In this document: positions 52,732-61,472 of the stretch, in pieces | How the letters are laid out: each line of letters starts with the position of its first letter | Numbering within the stretch: the stretch's first letter is position 1 | Assembly: GCA_963836665.1 (NCBI GenBank) | Contig: CAWIKL010000001.1 | Location: 1,364,001-1,428,000 of the forward strand | Direction of reading: 5' to 3' | DNA from: JAICSD01 sp963836665 | GTDB taxonomy: Bacteria > Acidobacteriota > Vicinamibacteria > Vicinamibacterales > 2-12-FULL-66-21 | DNA: 64,000 nt | Notes under the pieces: model-generated | The model's database searches: none | Told to the model about the DNA's origin: nothing | Seen by the model: only the letters and a program-made list of their open reading frames with translations | Translations under genes and position numbers: made by a program

Positions 52732-53858
52732 GACGGCACGTCCCCGGCAAAGCGGATGGCCCGGCGCAGCATCGCTGGCGCCGCGGCGGCAACGAGGCCG
52801 GCGGCCTCGACGGCGGCGCCGAGGGCAACGACACGCCGCAGCGCGCGATTGAATCGCCACTTGGCGGCAAACTCGTGACGGCGCGCCACCCGCAGCGTCT
52901 CATGGGGCCGCGCCAGCCGTCCGGCGAGGGCGCCGAGGAGCGCGTCGGCCGCCAGTTCGCCGCCGCGGATCGCGAAGCGCAGGCCGTCGCCGGTCATGGG
53001 ATCGATGAAACCGGCGGCGTCGCCGGCGAGGAGGAGGCCGTCCATGCCGGCATCGTGCGCGTCGACCGCGAGCGGTCCGAGCACGACGGGACGGTCGACC
53101 ATCGAGGCACCGCCAAACCGGTCGGCCAACACCGATTCGCGCGCGACGGCCTCGCGCAGGAGGGCGGTGGGATCGGCGATGCGGACCGAACCCGGAACCA
53201 CGAGGCAGACGTTGGCCAGGCCGCCGGGCAACGGCGCGACGCCAAGGTATCGTCCGCGGCGGATGTGCATTTCGCCGCAGGGTTGGAGCCCACTGACACC
53301 GTCGAAGTAGGCGCCGATGGCCCACCGGCGCGGCCGCTCCGGCTGTCGCGTCAACCCGAGCGGCATCGCCAGCGCCGAGCGGCGGCCGTCAGCGGCGATG
53401 ACAAATGGCGCGGGAACGCGGACGTCCCGTCCGTCGCGGCCGGCGATGACCACGCCGCGCACGCGCCTCGACGCGGCGTCGACGAGGGGGCCACGCACGA
53501 GCACCCCCTCCTCGAAACGTGCCCCTGCGCCGACGGCGTCGCCGACGAGCGCCGAATCGAGGTCGCGACGGGGGATCGACAGGGCGTGCACGCCGGGTCC
53601 GTAGTGGCAGGAAACGCGGACGCGGCGCTCCCCTGTCACGACCATGCCGTCGAGCGGCAGCGCGCGTGATTCGAAGCCGCCCGTCATGCGCAAGCGATGG
53701 AGGAGCGCGAGCGCGCCGGGATTAATCGTGTCGCCGCACAGCTTGGCACGCGGAAAGCGGGCGCGATCGAGGAGGAGCACGCGCGCGCCGCCGCGGGCCA
53801 GGATCGTGGCGGCAACCGCGCCGGCCGGACCTGCTCCCGCGACAATGGCATCGAACAC
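52728..53858 (-). CDS. FAD-dependent reductase, geranylgeranyl-reductase-like
   Basis: 376 residues. FDAIVAGAGPAGAVAATILARGG is the N-terminal FAD-binding Rossmann motif (GAGPAG); FPRAKLCGDTINPGAL the PxxxxCGD(G/T) motif of the GGR/FixC group; AADGRRSALA the second dinucleotide motif; GLLLAGDAAGFIDPMTGDGL the FAD ribityl motif. Reduces double bonds in isoprenoid or polyene substrates in related enzymes. GTG 53858 is 2 nt after the ketosynthase stop and begins the Rossmann fold. Operonic with ketosynthase and ICMT-like genes. Confidence 0.88.
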   Translation of the reverse strand: MFDAIVAGAGPAGAVAATILARGGARVLLLDRARFPRAKLCGDTINPGALALLHRLRMTGGFESRALPLDGMVVTGERRVRVSCHYGPGVHALSIPRRDLDSALVGDAVGAGARFEEGVLVRGPLVDAASRRVRGVVIAGRDGRDVRVPAPFVIAADGRRSALAMPLGLTRQPERPRRWAIGAYFDGVSGLQPCGEMHIRRGRYLGVAPLPGGLANVCLVVPGSVRIADPTALLREAVARESVLADRFGGASMVDRPVVLGPLAVDAHDAGMDGLLLAGDAAGFIDPMTGDGLRFAIRGGELAADALLGALAGRLARPHETLRVARRHEFAAKWRFNRALRRVVALGAAVEAAGLVAAAAPAMLRRAIRFAGDVPS

Positions 53859-53860
53859 GA

Positions 53861-55129
53861 TCAGACGGCGCCGATCACAATCGCCGAATTCTTCGAGCCA
53901 AAGCCCAGGCAATTGCACAGCGCGGCAGCCGGCGACGCCGGGCGACCGGCGTTCGGGATGTAGTCGAGGTCACAGTCGGGGTCGGCCTCGTGCTGGTTGA
54001 TGGTCGGGGGCAAGTAGGCGCGCGACAGCGCCAACGCCGCAGTGACGATGCCGGCGGCGCCGCTGGCGCCCTGGGGGTGACCGATCATCGACTTGGTCGA
54101 CGATCCCGGCACGGCATCGGCGCGCGCGCCGAACAGGCGCCGCACGCAGCGCGATTCGACGGCGTCGTTGAGCTGCGTCGAGGTCCCGTGATAATTGACG
54201 TAGCCGATCTCGCCGAGCGGGTGCCCCGATCGCTCGACGGCCAGGGTCATGGCGCGGACGATCTGCTCGCCGTCGGGATCCATCTGCACGCGGTGGTAGG
54301 CATCGCACGTCGATCCGTAGCCGTCGACGGTGGCGTAGACCCGCGCGCCGCGTGCGCGCGCACGATCCTCGCGCTCGAGGACCAGCATCCACGCGCCCTC
54401 GCCAAGGACGAAACCGTCGCGACCGCGATCGAAGGGACGCGAGGCCTCGGCTGGGGCGTCGTTGTAGCGTGTGGCGACGGCGCGCATCTTCGAGAAACCG
54501 AAGATCATGCCCGGAGTCACGCACGCGTCGGCGCCCCCGGTCAACAGCACTTCAGCGTCGCCGCTGCGGATGAGCGAGGCGGCATAACCGATGGCGTCGG
54601 TGGAGGACGTGCACCCGGTCGACAGCACGTGGCTGATGCCGTGCAGTTCGAGCGCGATCGAGATCTCGCTGGAGATCATGCCGACAATCGACACCGGGAT
54701 GGCGTAGGGCGTGACGCGCTTCCACCCGTCGTTGAAGAACTCGAAGTACTGACGCTCGGCGACGTCGATGCCGCCGGCGCCGCTGCCGACGATGACGCCG
54801 GCCCCCGGCTGGTTGAGCGTCAGGCCAGCGTCGCTCCACGCTTCGCGCGCGGCGATGACGGCGATGAGCGAGGCGCGAGAATACCGCCGCGGATCGGGGC
54901 GGCCGTTGCCGTTGCCGGCCGGCCCAGCGTCGACGGCTACCGCATCATCGATCGACAGCGACGCCGGGACCGGCGCCGCGACCATGCAACCGAACGCCGA
55001 CGCGTCGAAGTCGGTGATCGCGCGCGTCGCGCTGCAGCCAGCGCTGATGTGCGTCCAGAAGCGCTCGCGGCCGACGCCGAACGGCGAGACGACGCCGATA
55101 CCAGTGATGGCAACGCGCGGACGCACCAT
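53861..55129 (-). CDS. Beta-ketoacyl synthase (KAS/FabF type)
   Basis: 422 residues. Decarboxylative condensation of malonyl-ACP with an acyl chain. Catalytic Cys in STGCTSSTDAIGYA (about 172), His in NYHGTSTQLNDA and His in STKSMIGHPQGASGA, with the structural Lys; CLGFGSKNSAIV closes the fold. The catalytic triad is intact. The N terminus RVAITGIGVVSPFGVG is normal. No ACP, KR or AT gene adjoins it, and the next genes are a reductase and methyltransferase, so a dedicated lipid or secondary product is likelier than general fatty-acid synthesis. Confidence 0.92.
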   Translation of the reverse strand: MVRPRVAITGIGVVSPFGVGRERFWTHISAGCSATRAITDFDASAFGCMVAAPVPASLSIDDAVAVDAGPAGNGNGRPDPRRYSRASLIAVIAAREAWSDAGLTLNQPGAGVIVGSGAGGIDVAERQYFEFFNDGWKRVTPYAIPVSIVGMISSEISIALELHGISHVLSTGCTSSTDAIGYAASLIRSGDAEVLLTGGADACVTPGMIFGFSKMRAVATRYNDAPAEASRPFDRGRDGFVLGEGAWMLVLEREDRARARGARVYATVDGYGSTCDAYHRVQMDPDGEQIVRAMTLAVERSGHPLGEIGYVNYHGTSTQLNDAVESRCVRRLFGARADAVPGSSTKSMIGHPQGASGAAGIVTAALALSRAYLPPTINQHEADPDCDLDYIPNAGRPASPAAALCNCLGFGSKNSAIVIGAV

Positions 55130-55137
55130 GCGAGGGA

Positions 55138-55143
55138 ATTGTA
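55138..55143 (-). promoter_or_regulatory. -10 element for the ketosynthase operon
   Basis: Minus-strand TACAAT, 8 nt, ATG 55129; probably leaderless or nearly so. Confidence 0.35.
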
Positions 55144-55225
55144 TGTCACGGCCACGGGCAGTTCGAGGAACGGTTCTCGAAAGCGTGGCGACGAGACAAG
55201 TAAACGAGAGAGAATTGCTGAAGCG

Positions 55226-56695
55226 ATGAGGTTACGGTGGCGGCCGGCTCTGCTGCTCGTGTTTCCGTGCGCGCTGGCGATGACATCGACGGCCGCGCCG
55301 CCGCATGCGCCGGGCGCTGCCGCCGTCGACGCCGTGTCAGCGGCGGCGCTGCGCGACTACGTCGAGACGTTGGCGAGCCCGGAGTTCCGCGGCCGCGGCG
55401 TGGGCGACGCCGGCAACGGCAAGGCCGAGACGTTCATCTGCGCCACGCTGACGGCGTCCGGCGTCACGCCCGCGGCGGCGGACCGCTCCTGCTACCAGCC
55501 GGTTGACGTCTACCGCCCGTCGCTCAGCGCGCAGGCGCACCTGACGATAGCGGCAGACAGCGGCACGCGGGTCATCGATCTGGCCGCCGGCGCCGACTTC
55601 TATCCGCTGGCCGAGACTGGCGACCTCTCGGTGACGGCCGCGGCGGCGCTCGCTGCCGGCGACGTGCGCGACGCCATTGCCATCGTCGAGACCGACGGCG
55701 ACCCGGCCGCGCCGGCTACCGCCGCGCTTGGCCGTGGCGCGCGTGGCGTACTGGTCGTCGCGTCGTACCTGGCGAACCTGCACGACGTCTGGCCGGAACG
55801 GCCGTCGATTCGTGCCGCGACCTATCGGCTGGTCTCGGCACTGCGCGGGCAGCCGGCGCCGCTCGCCACCGTCTCGCGCACCGCGGCCGAGCCGCTCCTG
55901 TCCGCGTTGGGGTCGGGCCGACGCGTGACCGTGACGCTCGTGCCCGGCCTCGTGGTCGAGCCGCTGCGGATCCACAACGTCCTTGGCATCGTCGAAGGAA
56001 GAGACGGCAGGCATCGCGACGAAGTGGTCGTGGTCGGCGCGCACCTGGACCACGACGGGATCGACGAGGACGGACGGATTTATCCGGGCGCCGACGACAA
56101 CGCGTCGGGCACGGCGGCCGTGATGGCGGCGGCGGCGGCGTTCGCGCAGGCGGCGTCGCGTGGCGAGCGGCCGGCCCGCGCGGTGCTCTTCGCGCTGTGG
56201 AATGCCGAGGAAAAAGGGGAACTCGGCGCCGAGGCCTTCGTCGAAGCGCCGCCGCCGTCGCGACGAGTCGTCGCGAACATCAATCTCGACATGGTCGGGC
56301 GCCGCGAGGAGGTGCCCGATCCGGAGGACTGGCGGTTCAGCGGCTTCCCGAAGATCGACGCGGCCTCGAGCGCGAACACGCTGCACGTGCTGGGCTATAG
56401 CTACGCGCCCGGGCTCGCCGCGGATATCCGTCGCGCCAACGCGGTGGTCGGCCTGTCCTTAAAGGAAGACTACGACGTCGGCGCGCAGGGCCTGCTGCAT
56501 CGCTCCGACCAGTGGCCCTTCCTGCGCCGCGGCATCCCGGCCGTGTTCCTGACGACAGGGCTGCACCCCGACTATCACACGCCGTCGGACGAGCCGGCGC
56601 GGATCGATTTTGGCAAGCTGGAGCGGGTTGCCCGGCTGGCGGCGCGCGCGGCGTGGATCGTCGCGGACGGCAAGGCGCCGCACATGACTCGGTGA
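55226..56695 (+). CDS. Exported M28-family zinc aminopeptidase
   Basis: 489 residues. Signal peptide (LLLVFPCALAMTSTA), a start domain DYVETLASPEFRGRG typical of acidobacterial and planctomycete M28 enzymes, a PA-like insertion (about 90-230) and a complete zinc site: GAHLDHDG, PGADDNASGTAAVM, LWNAEEKGELGAE, NINLDMVGRRE and DYHTPSDEP. Cleaves N-terminal residues from peptides outside the cytoplasm. Start ATG 55226 was chosen as the signal peptide start; no good Shine-Dalgarno. Divergent from the ketosynthase operon, 19 nt before lon. Confidence 0.92.
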   Translation: MRLRWRPALLLVFPCALAMTSTAAPPHAPGAAAVDAVSAAALRDYVETLASPEFRGRGVGDAGNGKAETFICATLTASGVTPAAADRSCYQPVDVYRPSLSAQAHLTIAADSGTRVIDLAAGADFYPLAETGDLSVTAAAALAAGDVRDAIAIVETDGDPAAPATAALGRGARGVLVVASYLANLHDVWPERPSIRAATYRLVSALRGQPAPLATVSRTAAEPLLSALGSGRRVTVTLVPGLVVEPLRIHNVLGIVEGRDGRHRDEVVVVGAHLDHDGIDEDGRIYPGADDNASGTAAVMAAAAAFAQAASRGERPARAVLFALWNAEEKGELGAEAFVEAPPPSRRVVANINLDMVGRREEVPDPEDWRFSGFPKIDAASSANTLHVLGYSYAPGLAADIRRANAVVGLSLKEDYDVGAQGLLHRSDQWPFLRRGIPAVFLTTGLHPDYHTPSDEPARIDFGKLERVARLAARAAWIVADGKAPHMTR

Positions 56696-56714
56696 TAAGT
56701 AGAGATGCGCAGAA

Positions 56715-59108
56715 ATGACTGAGACAACGACAACGCCCCCGCTTCCCAACGAGCTACCGGTCGTCCCCTTGCGGGGATCGGTGGTGCTGCCGATGACCGT
56801 CGCGCCGCTCGGCGTCAGCCGGGCGGTTTCGGTCGAAGCGGTGAACAAGGCGCTCGCGGGGGACCGGATGGTCCTGCTGCTGCTGCAAAAGGGAGACGGC
56901 GACGAGCCGGGCCCCGACGAACTGAATCGCGTCGGCACTGTCGCGATCATCCGCCAGATGGCCAAGGGGCAGGGGGGGATGCGGGTGCTCGTCGAGGGGA
57001 TCGTGCGCGCGCGGGCGGAATTCCTGCAGAACGAGAAGGGGTTTTTCTCGGCGCTGATCAAGCCGCTGCCGGAAGTGGCGGAGCGGACGCTCGAAATCGA
57101 CGCCCACGTGCGGCGGCTGCAGGATCTCGTCGATCGGGCGCTGTCGCTGGCGACCGGCCTCTCCCCCGACATCCGCACGCTGGTGTCGTCGCTCGACGAT
57201 CCGCTGCGTATCGCCTACCTGCTGGCCAGCCTGCTCGACATGAAGCCGGAGGACAAGCAACGGCTGCTCGAGGAGAACAGTCTGACGATCAAGCTGGACG
57301 GCGTCGCCAGCGCGCTGTCACGGGAGATCGACGTCCTCGAGCTGAAGGGGCGCATCGAATCGCGCGCCGAGAAAGAAATGTCGGAGCAGCAACGCCAGTA
57401 CCTGCTGCGTCAGCAGATGAAAGCGATCCAGACCGAGCTCGGCGAGGGAGACAGCGGCGAGACGGCCGAGCTGAGCAGGCGCGTCGACGAGGCGGGCCTG
57501 CCCGAGGCCGTGGCGGCGGTCGCGCGAAAGGAAGTGGAACGGCTGGAGCGGATGACGCCGGCAGCGCCCGAGTACCAGATGATCCGCACCTACCTCGACT
57601 GGCTGCTGGAGATCCCCTGGGCCAAGCGCACCGAGGACCGTATCGATCCAATCGAGGCGCGCAAGGTGCTCGACGAGGACCATTACGACCTCGACAAGGT
57701 CAAGGATCGCATCGTCGAGTACCTGGCCGTGCGCAAGCTGAAAGGGGACATGAAAGGCCCGATCCTCTGCTTCGTCGGGCCGCCCGGGGTCGGCAAGACC
57801 TCGCTCGGCCAGTCGATCGCGCGGGCCATGAACCGCAAGTTCGTGCGTATCTCGCTCGGCGGCGTGCGCGACGAGGCGGAGATTCGCGGCCACCGGCGCA
57901 CCTACATCGGCTCAATGCCCGGCCGGCTGGCGCAGGCGCTGCGCACGGCCGGCTCGGCGAACCCGGTGCTGATGCTCGACGAAATCGACAAGGTTTCGGT
58001 CGGTGTCCAGGGTGATCCGGCGGCGGCGCTCCTCGAAGTGCTCGACCCGGCCCAGAACCACGCCTTCCGCGATCACTACCTCGAGGTGGCGATCGATCTG
58101 TCGCACGTCCTGTTCATCGCGACCGCGAACCAGCTCGGCACGATCCATCCGGCCCTGCTCGACCGGATGGAAATCATCTCGCTCAGCGGCTACACCGAAG
58201 AAGAGAAGATCCACATCGCCAAGATGTATCTCGTGCCCCGCCAGCGCGATGAGCACGGCCTCACACCGGAACAGTTCGTCGTCGAGGACGCGGCGCTGCG
58301 CCGCGCGATCAGCGAGTACACGCGCGAGGCGGGCGTGCGCTCGCTCGAGCGGCAGATCGGGACGATCGCGCGCAAGATCGCGGCGAAGGTCGCAACCAAC
58401 CCGGCGCACGTCGGACACGTGGCGGCCGGGGACGTCCCCGACTACCTTGGACCGGCGCGCTTCCGATCCGACGGCGCGTTCCGCCTCTCGCGCCCTGGCG
58501 TCGCCACCGGGCTGGCGTGGACGGAAGTGGGCGGCGACGTCCTCTACATCGAGGCCGTCCTGCTGCCGGGCGGCAACGGACACCTCACGCTGACGGGCCA
58601 GCTCGGTAGCGTGATGCAGGAATCGGCGCGGGCCGCCTTGAGCCACGTGCGCCAGCAGGCCGGAGCGCTGGGCATCTCACCCGAAACGTTGAGCAAGCAG
58701 GATCTGCACATCCACGTGCCGGCGGGTGCGATCCCGAAGGACGGACCGTCGGCGGGCATCACCATGGCGACGGCAATCGTCTCCGCCGCGCGGCAGATCT
58801 CCGTCCGGCCGGACGTCGCCATGACCGGCGAGATCACGCTGTCTGGCCTGGTCCTGCCGATCGGCGGCATCCGCGAGAAGGCGCTCGCCGCCAAACGGCA
58901 AGGGATCCACACGGTGATCCTGCCGAAAGGTAACGAACAGGATCTCGTCGAACTGCCGGCGGAAGTCCGGAAGGAGATGACGTTCGTTCCGGTCGAGACG
59001 CTGCAGGACGTGCTCAAAGTGGCCATCCCGGACGTAGCCGCACCGGCGGCGGCTTCCGGGGCGCCGGCGTCCGGGACGAGCGCTGCGGCGGCCTCGCCCG
59101 CGTCGTGA
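56715..59108 (+). CDS. lon: ATP-dependent protease La
   Basis: Cytosolic protease removing misfolded and regulatory proteins. 797 residues: N-terminal LON domain (about 10-205; LPVVPLRGSVVLPMTVAPL), AAA domain with Walker A VGPPGVGKTSLGQSIA and Walker B LMLDEIDKV, and a Ser-Lys protease domain. The nucleophile falls at Ser679 (KDGPSAGIT) and the dyad lysine at Lys722 (GIREKALAAK), the same numbers as E. coli Lon. An Ala/Gly/Pro-rich tail ends the protein. The TGA overlaps the GTG of the glycosyltransferase gene. Confidence 0.98.
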   Translation: MTETTTTPPLPNELPVVPLRGSVVLPMTVAPLGVSRAVSVEAVNKALAGDRMVLLLLQKGDGDEPGPDELNRVGTVAIIRQMAKGQGGMRVLVEGIVRARAEFLQNEKGFFSALIKPLPEVAERTLEIDAHVRRLQDLVDRALSLATGLSPDIRTLVSSLDDPLRIAYLLASLLDMKPEDKQRLLEENSLTIKLDGVASALSREIDVLELKGRIESRAEKEMSEQQRQYLLRQQMKAIQTELGEGDSGETAELSRRVDEAGLPEAVAAVARKEVERLERMTPAAPEYQMIRTYLDWLLEIPWAKRTEDRIDPIEARKVLDEDHYDLDKVKDRIVEYLAVRKLKGDMKGPILCFVGPPGVGKTSLGQSIARAMNRKFVRISLGGVRDEAEIRGHRRTYIGSMPGRLAQALRTAGSANPVLMLDEIDKVSVGVQGDPAAALLEVLDPAQNHAFRDHYLEVAIDLSHVLFIATANQLGTIHPALLDRMEIISLSGYTEEEKIHIAKMYLVPRQRDEHGLTPEQFVVEDAALRRAISEYTREAGVRSLERQIGTIARKIAAKVATNPAHVGHVAAGDVPDYLGPARFRSDGAFRLSRPGVATGLAWTEVGGDVLYIEAVLLPGGNGHLTLTGQLGSVMQESARAALSHVRQQAGALGISPETLSKQDLHIHVPAGAIPKDGPSAGITMATAIVSAARQISVRPDVAMTGEITLSGLVLPIGGIREKALAAKRQGIHTVILPKGNEQDLVELPAEVRKEMTFVPVETLQDVLKVAIPDVAAPAAASGAPASGTSAAAASPAS

Positions 59109-60194
59109 CCGTCGCCTTTTACATCAGCGGCCACGGCTTCGGCCACGCCTCGCGCCAGGTCGAGATCGTCAACACATTCGGCGCTCGCCATCCAGGTGTC
59201 GGCGTGTTCATCCGCAGCGCAGCGGCGCGATGGCTGCTCGAGCTGTACGATCCGCGTGCCCTTCGAGCTCGACGATCGTCCGTGCGACACCGGCGTGGTC
59301 CAGATTGACAGCCTGCACCTCGACGCCGGCGCGACGATCGCCCAGGCCGCGGAGTTCTACGCCACGTTCGATCGCCGCGCGACCGAGGAGGCGGCGCTGC
59401 TCCGGTCCCGCGACGTCGGCCTGGTCATCGTCGACGCGGCGCCGCTCGGGTGTGAGGCGGCGGCCCGCGCCGAAATCCCGTCCGTGGTCGTGTCGAACTT
59501 CACCTGGGACTGGATCTACGCCGGTTACGCGGAGCAGCTGCCTCTGGGGCCGGAGGTGATTCCTACGATCCAGCGCGCCTACCGCCACGCGCTGGCGGGG
59601 TGGCGGCTGCCGATGCACGGCGGCTTCGACGCCTTCCAGCGCATCATCGACGTTCCCTTCGTGGCGCGGCACGCGCGGCACGGCCGGGAGGAAACGCGCC
59701 GCCGGCTGGAGCTGCCCGCGAAAGCGATGCTGGTGCTCCCCACCTTCGGCGGCTACGGCGCGCAGGGCGTCGACTACGCGCAGCTCGACTTCGGCCCCGG
59801 CTGGCAGGTCCTCGCGAACTTCGACGACGCGCGGATTTACGATTCGGGCCTGCGCTACGAGGATCTCGTCGGCGCAGTCGACGTCGTCTTCACCAAGCCG
59901 GGCTACGGCATCATCTCCGAATGCATCGCCAACGCCACGCCACTCGTCTACACATCGCGCGGTCGCTTCGCCGAGTACGACGTGCTCGTGCGCGAGATGC
60001 CGCGCTACCTGCGCAGCGCGTTCCTGAGCCAGGACAATCTCCTCGCCGGGCGCTGGCGCGCCGCCGCCGAGGCGGCGATTAGCGCTGCCGCGCCGCCTGA
60101 CCGTCCGCGTAGCGACGGGGCCGCAGTGGTTGCGGATATGATGGCCGCATGTTTACGCGGCGCGAGTTCCTCGCCGGCTCCTCAACGCTCGTAG
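59105..60194 (+). CDS. GT-B glycosyltransferase, UDP-glucuronosyltransferase-like (one-base frameshift)
   Basis: About 362 residues if corrected. VAFYISGHGFGHASRQVEI opens a GT28-like N-terminal domain; VVSNFTWDWIYAGYAEQ is the acceptor-domain motif of the family often paired with sugar kinases; VLPTFGGYGAQGVD, DVVFTKPGYGIISECIANATPLVYT is the nucleotide-sugar-binding C-terminal region (cited in part). The frame changes near 59252: dropping one C in GATCCGCG yields LYDRVPFELDD in one frame, and the span is 3n+1. Both parts are conserved, so an inserted base is likely an error. Overlaps lon by 4 nt and the next gene by 46 nt. Confidence 0.8.
60137..60142 (+). promoter_or_regulatory. -10 element of leaderless promoter for the M24 peptidase
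   Basis: TATGAT, 6 nt, ATG 60149, lying inside the 3' end of the glycosyltransferase gene. Confidence 0.4.
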
Positions 60195-61411
60195 TCGCGT
60201 CGCAACTGCCGCAGCCGATCGCGTCGCTCCCATCGATGACCTCCGCGGCGACGCCGATCACGGCCGACGAGCGCCGCGCACGCGTCGAACGAGCGCGGCA
60301 GTTGATGGCCGAGCACAAGATTGACGCGATCATGCTGACGCAGGGGACGTCGCTGGTCTACTTCACCGCGATCCGGTGGGGCGGAGGCGAGCGGCTGACC
60401 GCGTGCATCTTCCCTGCGAAGGGAGAGCCGTTCTTCGTCTGTCCGGCGTTCGAAGAGGACCGCGCGCGCGAGCAGATCGCGCTCGGCCCGTTCGGCGGCG
60501 GCAAAGCGGACGTGCGGACGTGGAACGAGGACGAGAGCCCGTACGCGCTGGTCGCCGCCGGGTTGCGCGATCGCGGCGTCGCCAGCGGCACGCTGGGCAT
60601 CGAGGAGACGACCAAACATGTCTGGAGCGACAGCATCGCCAAGGCGGCGCCGCAGCTGAAGCTGACCAGCGCCACGCCGGTGGTCGCCGGTTGCCGCATG
60701 ATCAAGACGCCGCACGAGATCGAACTGATGCGCCTGGCGTCGAAAGCCACGCTGGCGGTCTACGCGGCGGTCTACAAGGCGCTGACGCCGGGGATGACGC
60801 AAAACACCGTGTCGGCGATGATTGCTGAGGCCTACCGCAAGGTCGGCTTCCCCGGCGAGGCCAGCGTGCAGGCCGGCGAATACACGGCACTCCCCCACGG
60901 CTCGATCCAGCCGCAGACGATCAAAGAAGGCACGATCATCATGATCGACGACGGCTGCACGGTCGAGGGCTACCAGTCGGACATCACGCGCACGTTCGTG
61001 CTGGGCCGGGCGAGCGACAAGATGAAGCGCGTTTTCGACATCGTCCACCAGGCGCAGAGCGCGGCGCTCACAGCCGCGCGACCCGGGGTGCCGCTCGATT
61101 CGATCGACGCCGCGGCGCGCAAGGTGATCGCCGACGCCGGCTACGGGCCCGGTTTCAAATATTTCTCACACCGCGTCGGACACGGGATCGGCATGGACGG
61201 GCACGAGTGGCCGTATCTGGTGAAGAACAACATGTTCGGCTGGGAGCAGACGATCTCGGCGCAGCCGCACATGACCTTCAGCGACGAGCCTGGCGTCTAC
61301 ATCCGCGGCGAGTTCGGCGTGCGGCTGGAGGACGACATGCACATCACGGAAAACGGCGCGGAGCTGTTCACGCCGCAGTCCCCTTCTCTGGAAGATCCGT
61401 TCGGGCACTGA
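60149..61411 (+). CDS. Tat-exported Xaa-Pro aminopeptidase (M24)
   Basis: 420 residues. MFTRREFLAGSSTLVVA is a twin-arginine signal (RRxFL). The creatinase-N domain (about 40-180) precedes the pita-bread fold, whose dimetal ligands are visible: MIDDGCTVEGYQSDITRTF (two Asp), HRVGHGIGMDGHEWP (His), MTFSDEPGVYI (Glu) and GVRLEDDMHIT (Glu). Removes residues N-terminal to proline or related bonds outside the cytoplasm. Overlaps the glycosyltransferase by 46 nt but has its own -10. Export through Tat implies cytoplasmic folding with metal. Confidence 0.93.
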   Translation: MFTRREFLAGSSTLVVASQLPQPIASLPSMTSAATPITADERRARVERARQLMAEHKIDAIMLTQGTSLVYFTAIRWGGGERLTACIFPAKGEPFFVCPAFEEDRAREQIALGPFGGGKADVRTWNEDESPYALVAAGLRDRGVASGTLGIEETTKHVWSDSIAKAAPQLKLTSATPVVAGCRMIKTPHEIELMRLASKATLAVYAAVYKALTPGMTQNTVSAMIAEAYRKVGFPGEASVQAGEYTALPHGSIQPQTIKEGTIIMIDDGCTVEGYQSDITRTFVLGRASDKMKRVFDIVHQAQSAALTAARPGVPLDSIDAAARKVIADAGYGPGFKYFSHRVGHGIGMDGHEWPYLVKNNMFGWEQTISAQPHMTFSDEPGVYIRGEFGVRLEDDMHITENGAELFTPQSPSLEDPFGH

Positions 61412-61424
61412 CGGTTGGCGGGTT

Positions 61425-61472
61425 CCGGCTGACGGCTTTCAGCTGACGGCTTCCGGCTACCGGCTGCCGGGC
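61425..61472. repeat. CGGCTGACGGCTTCC-type tandem repeat
   Basis: GGTTCCGGCTGACGGCTTTC, AGCTGACGGCTTCCGGCTAC and CGGCTGCCGGGCTT repeat a GGCTGACGGCTT core between two convergent genes; may act as spacer or bidirectional terminator. Confidence 0.55.

Noticed and set aside
53990..55225. Upstream extension of the M28 peptidase at 55226
   Set aside because: Antisense to the ketosynthase; homology and signal peptide start at 55226.
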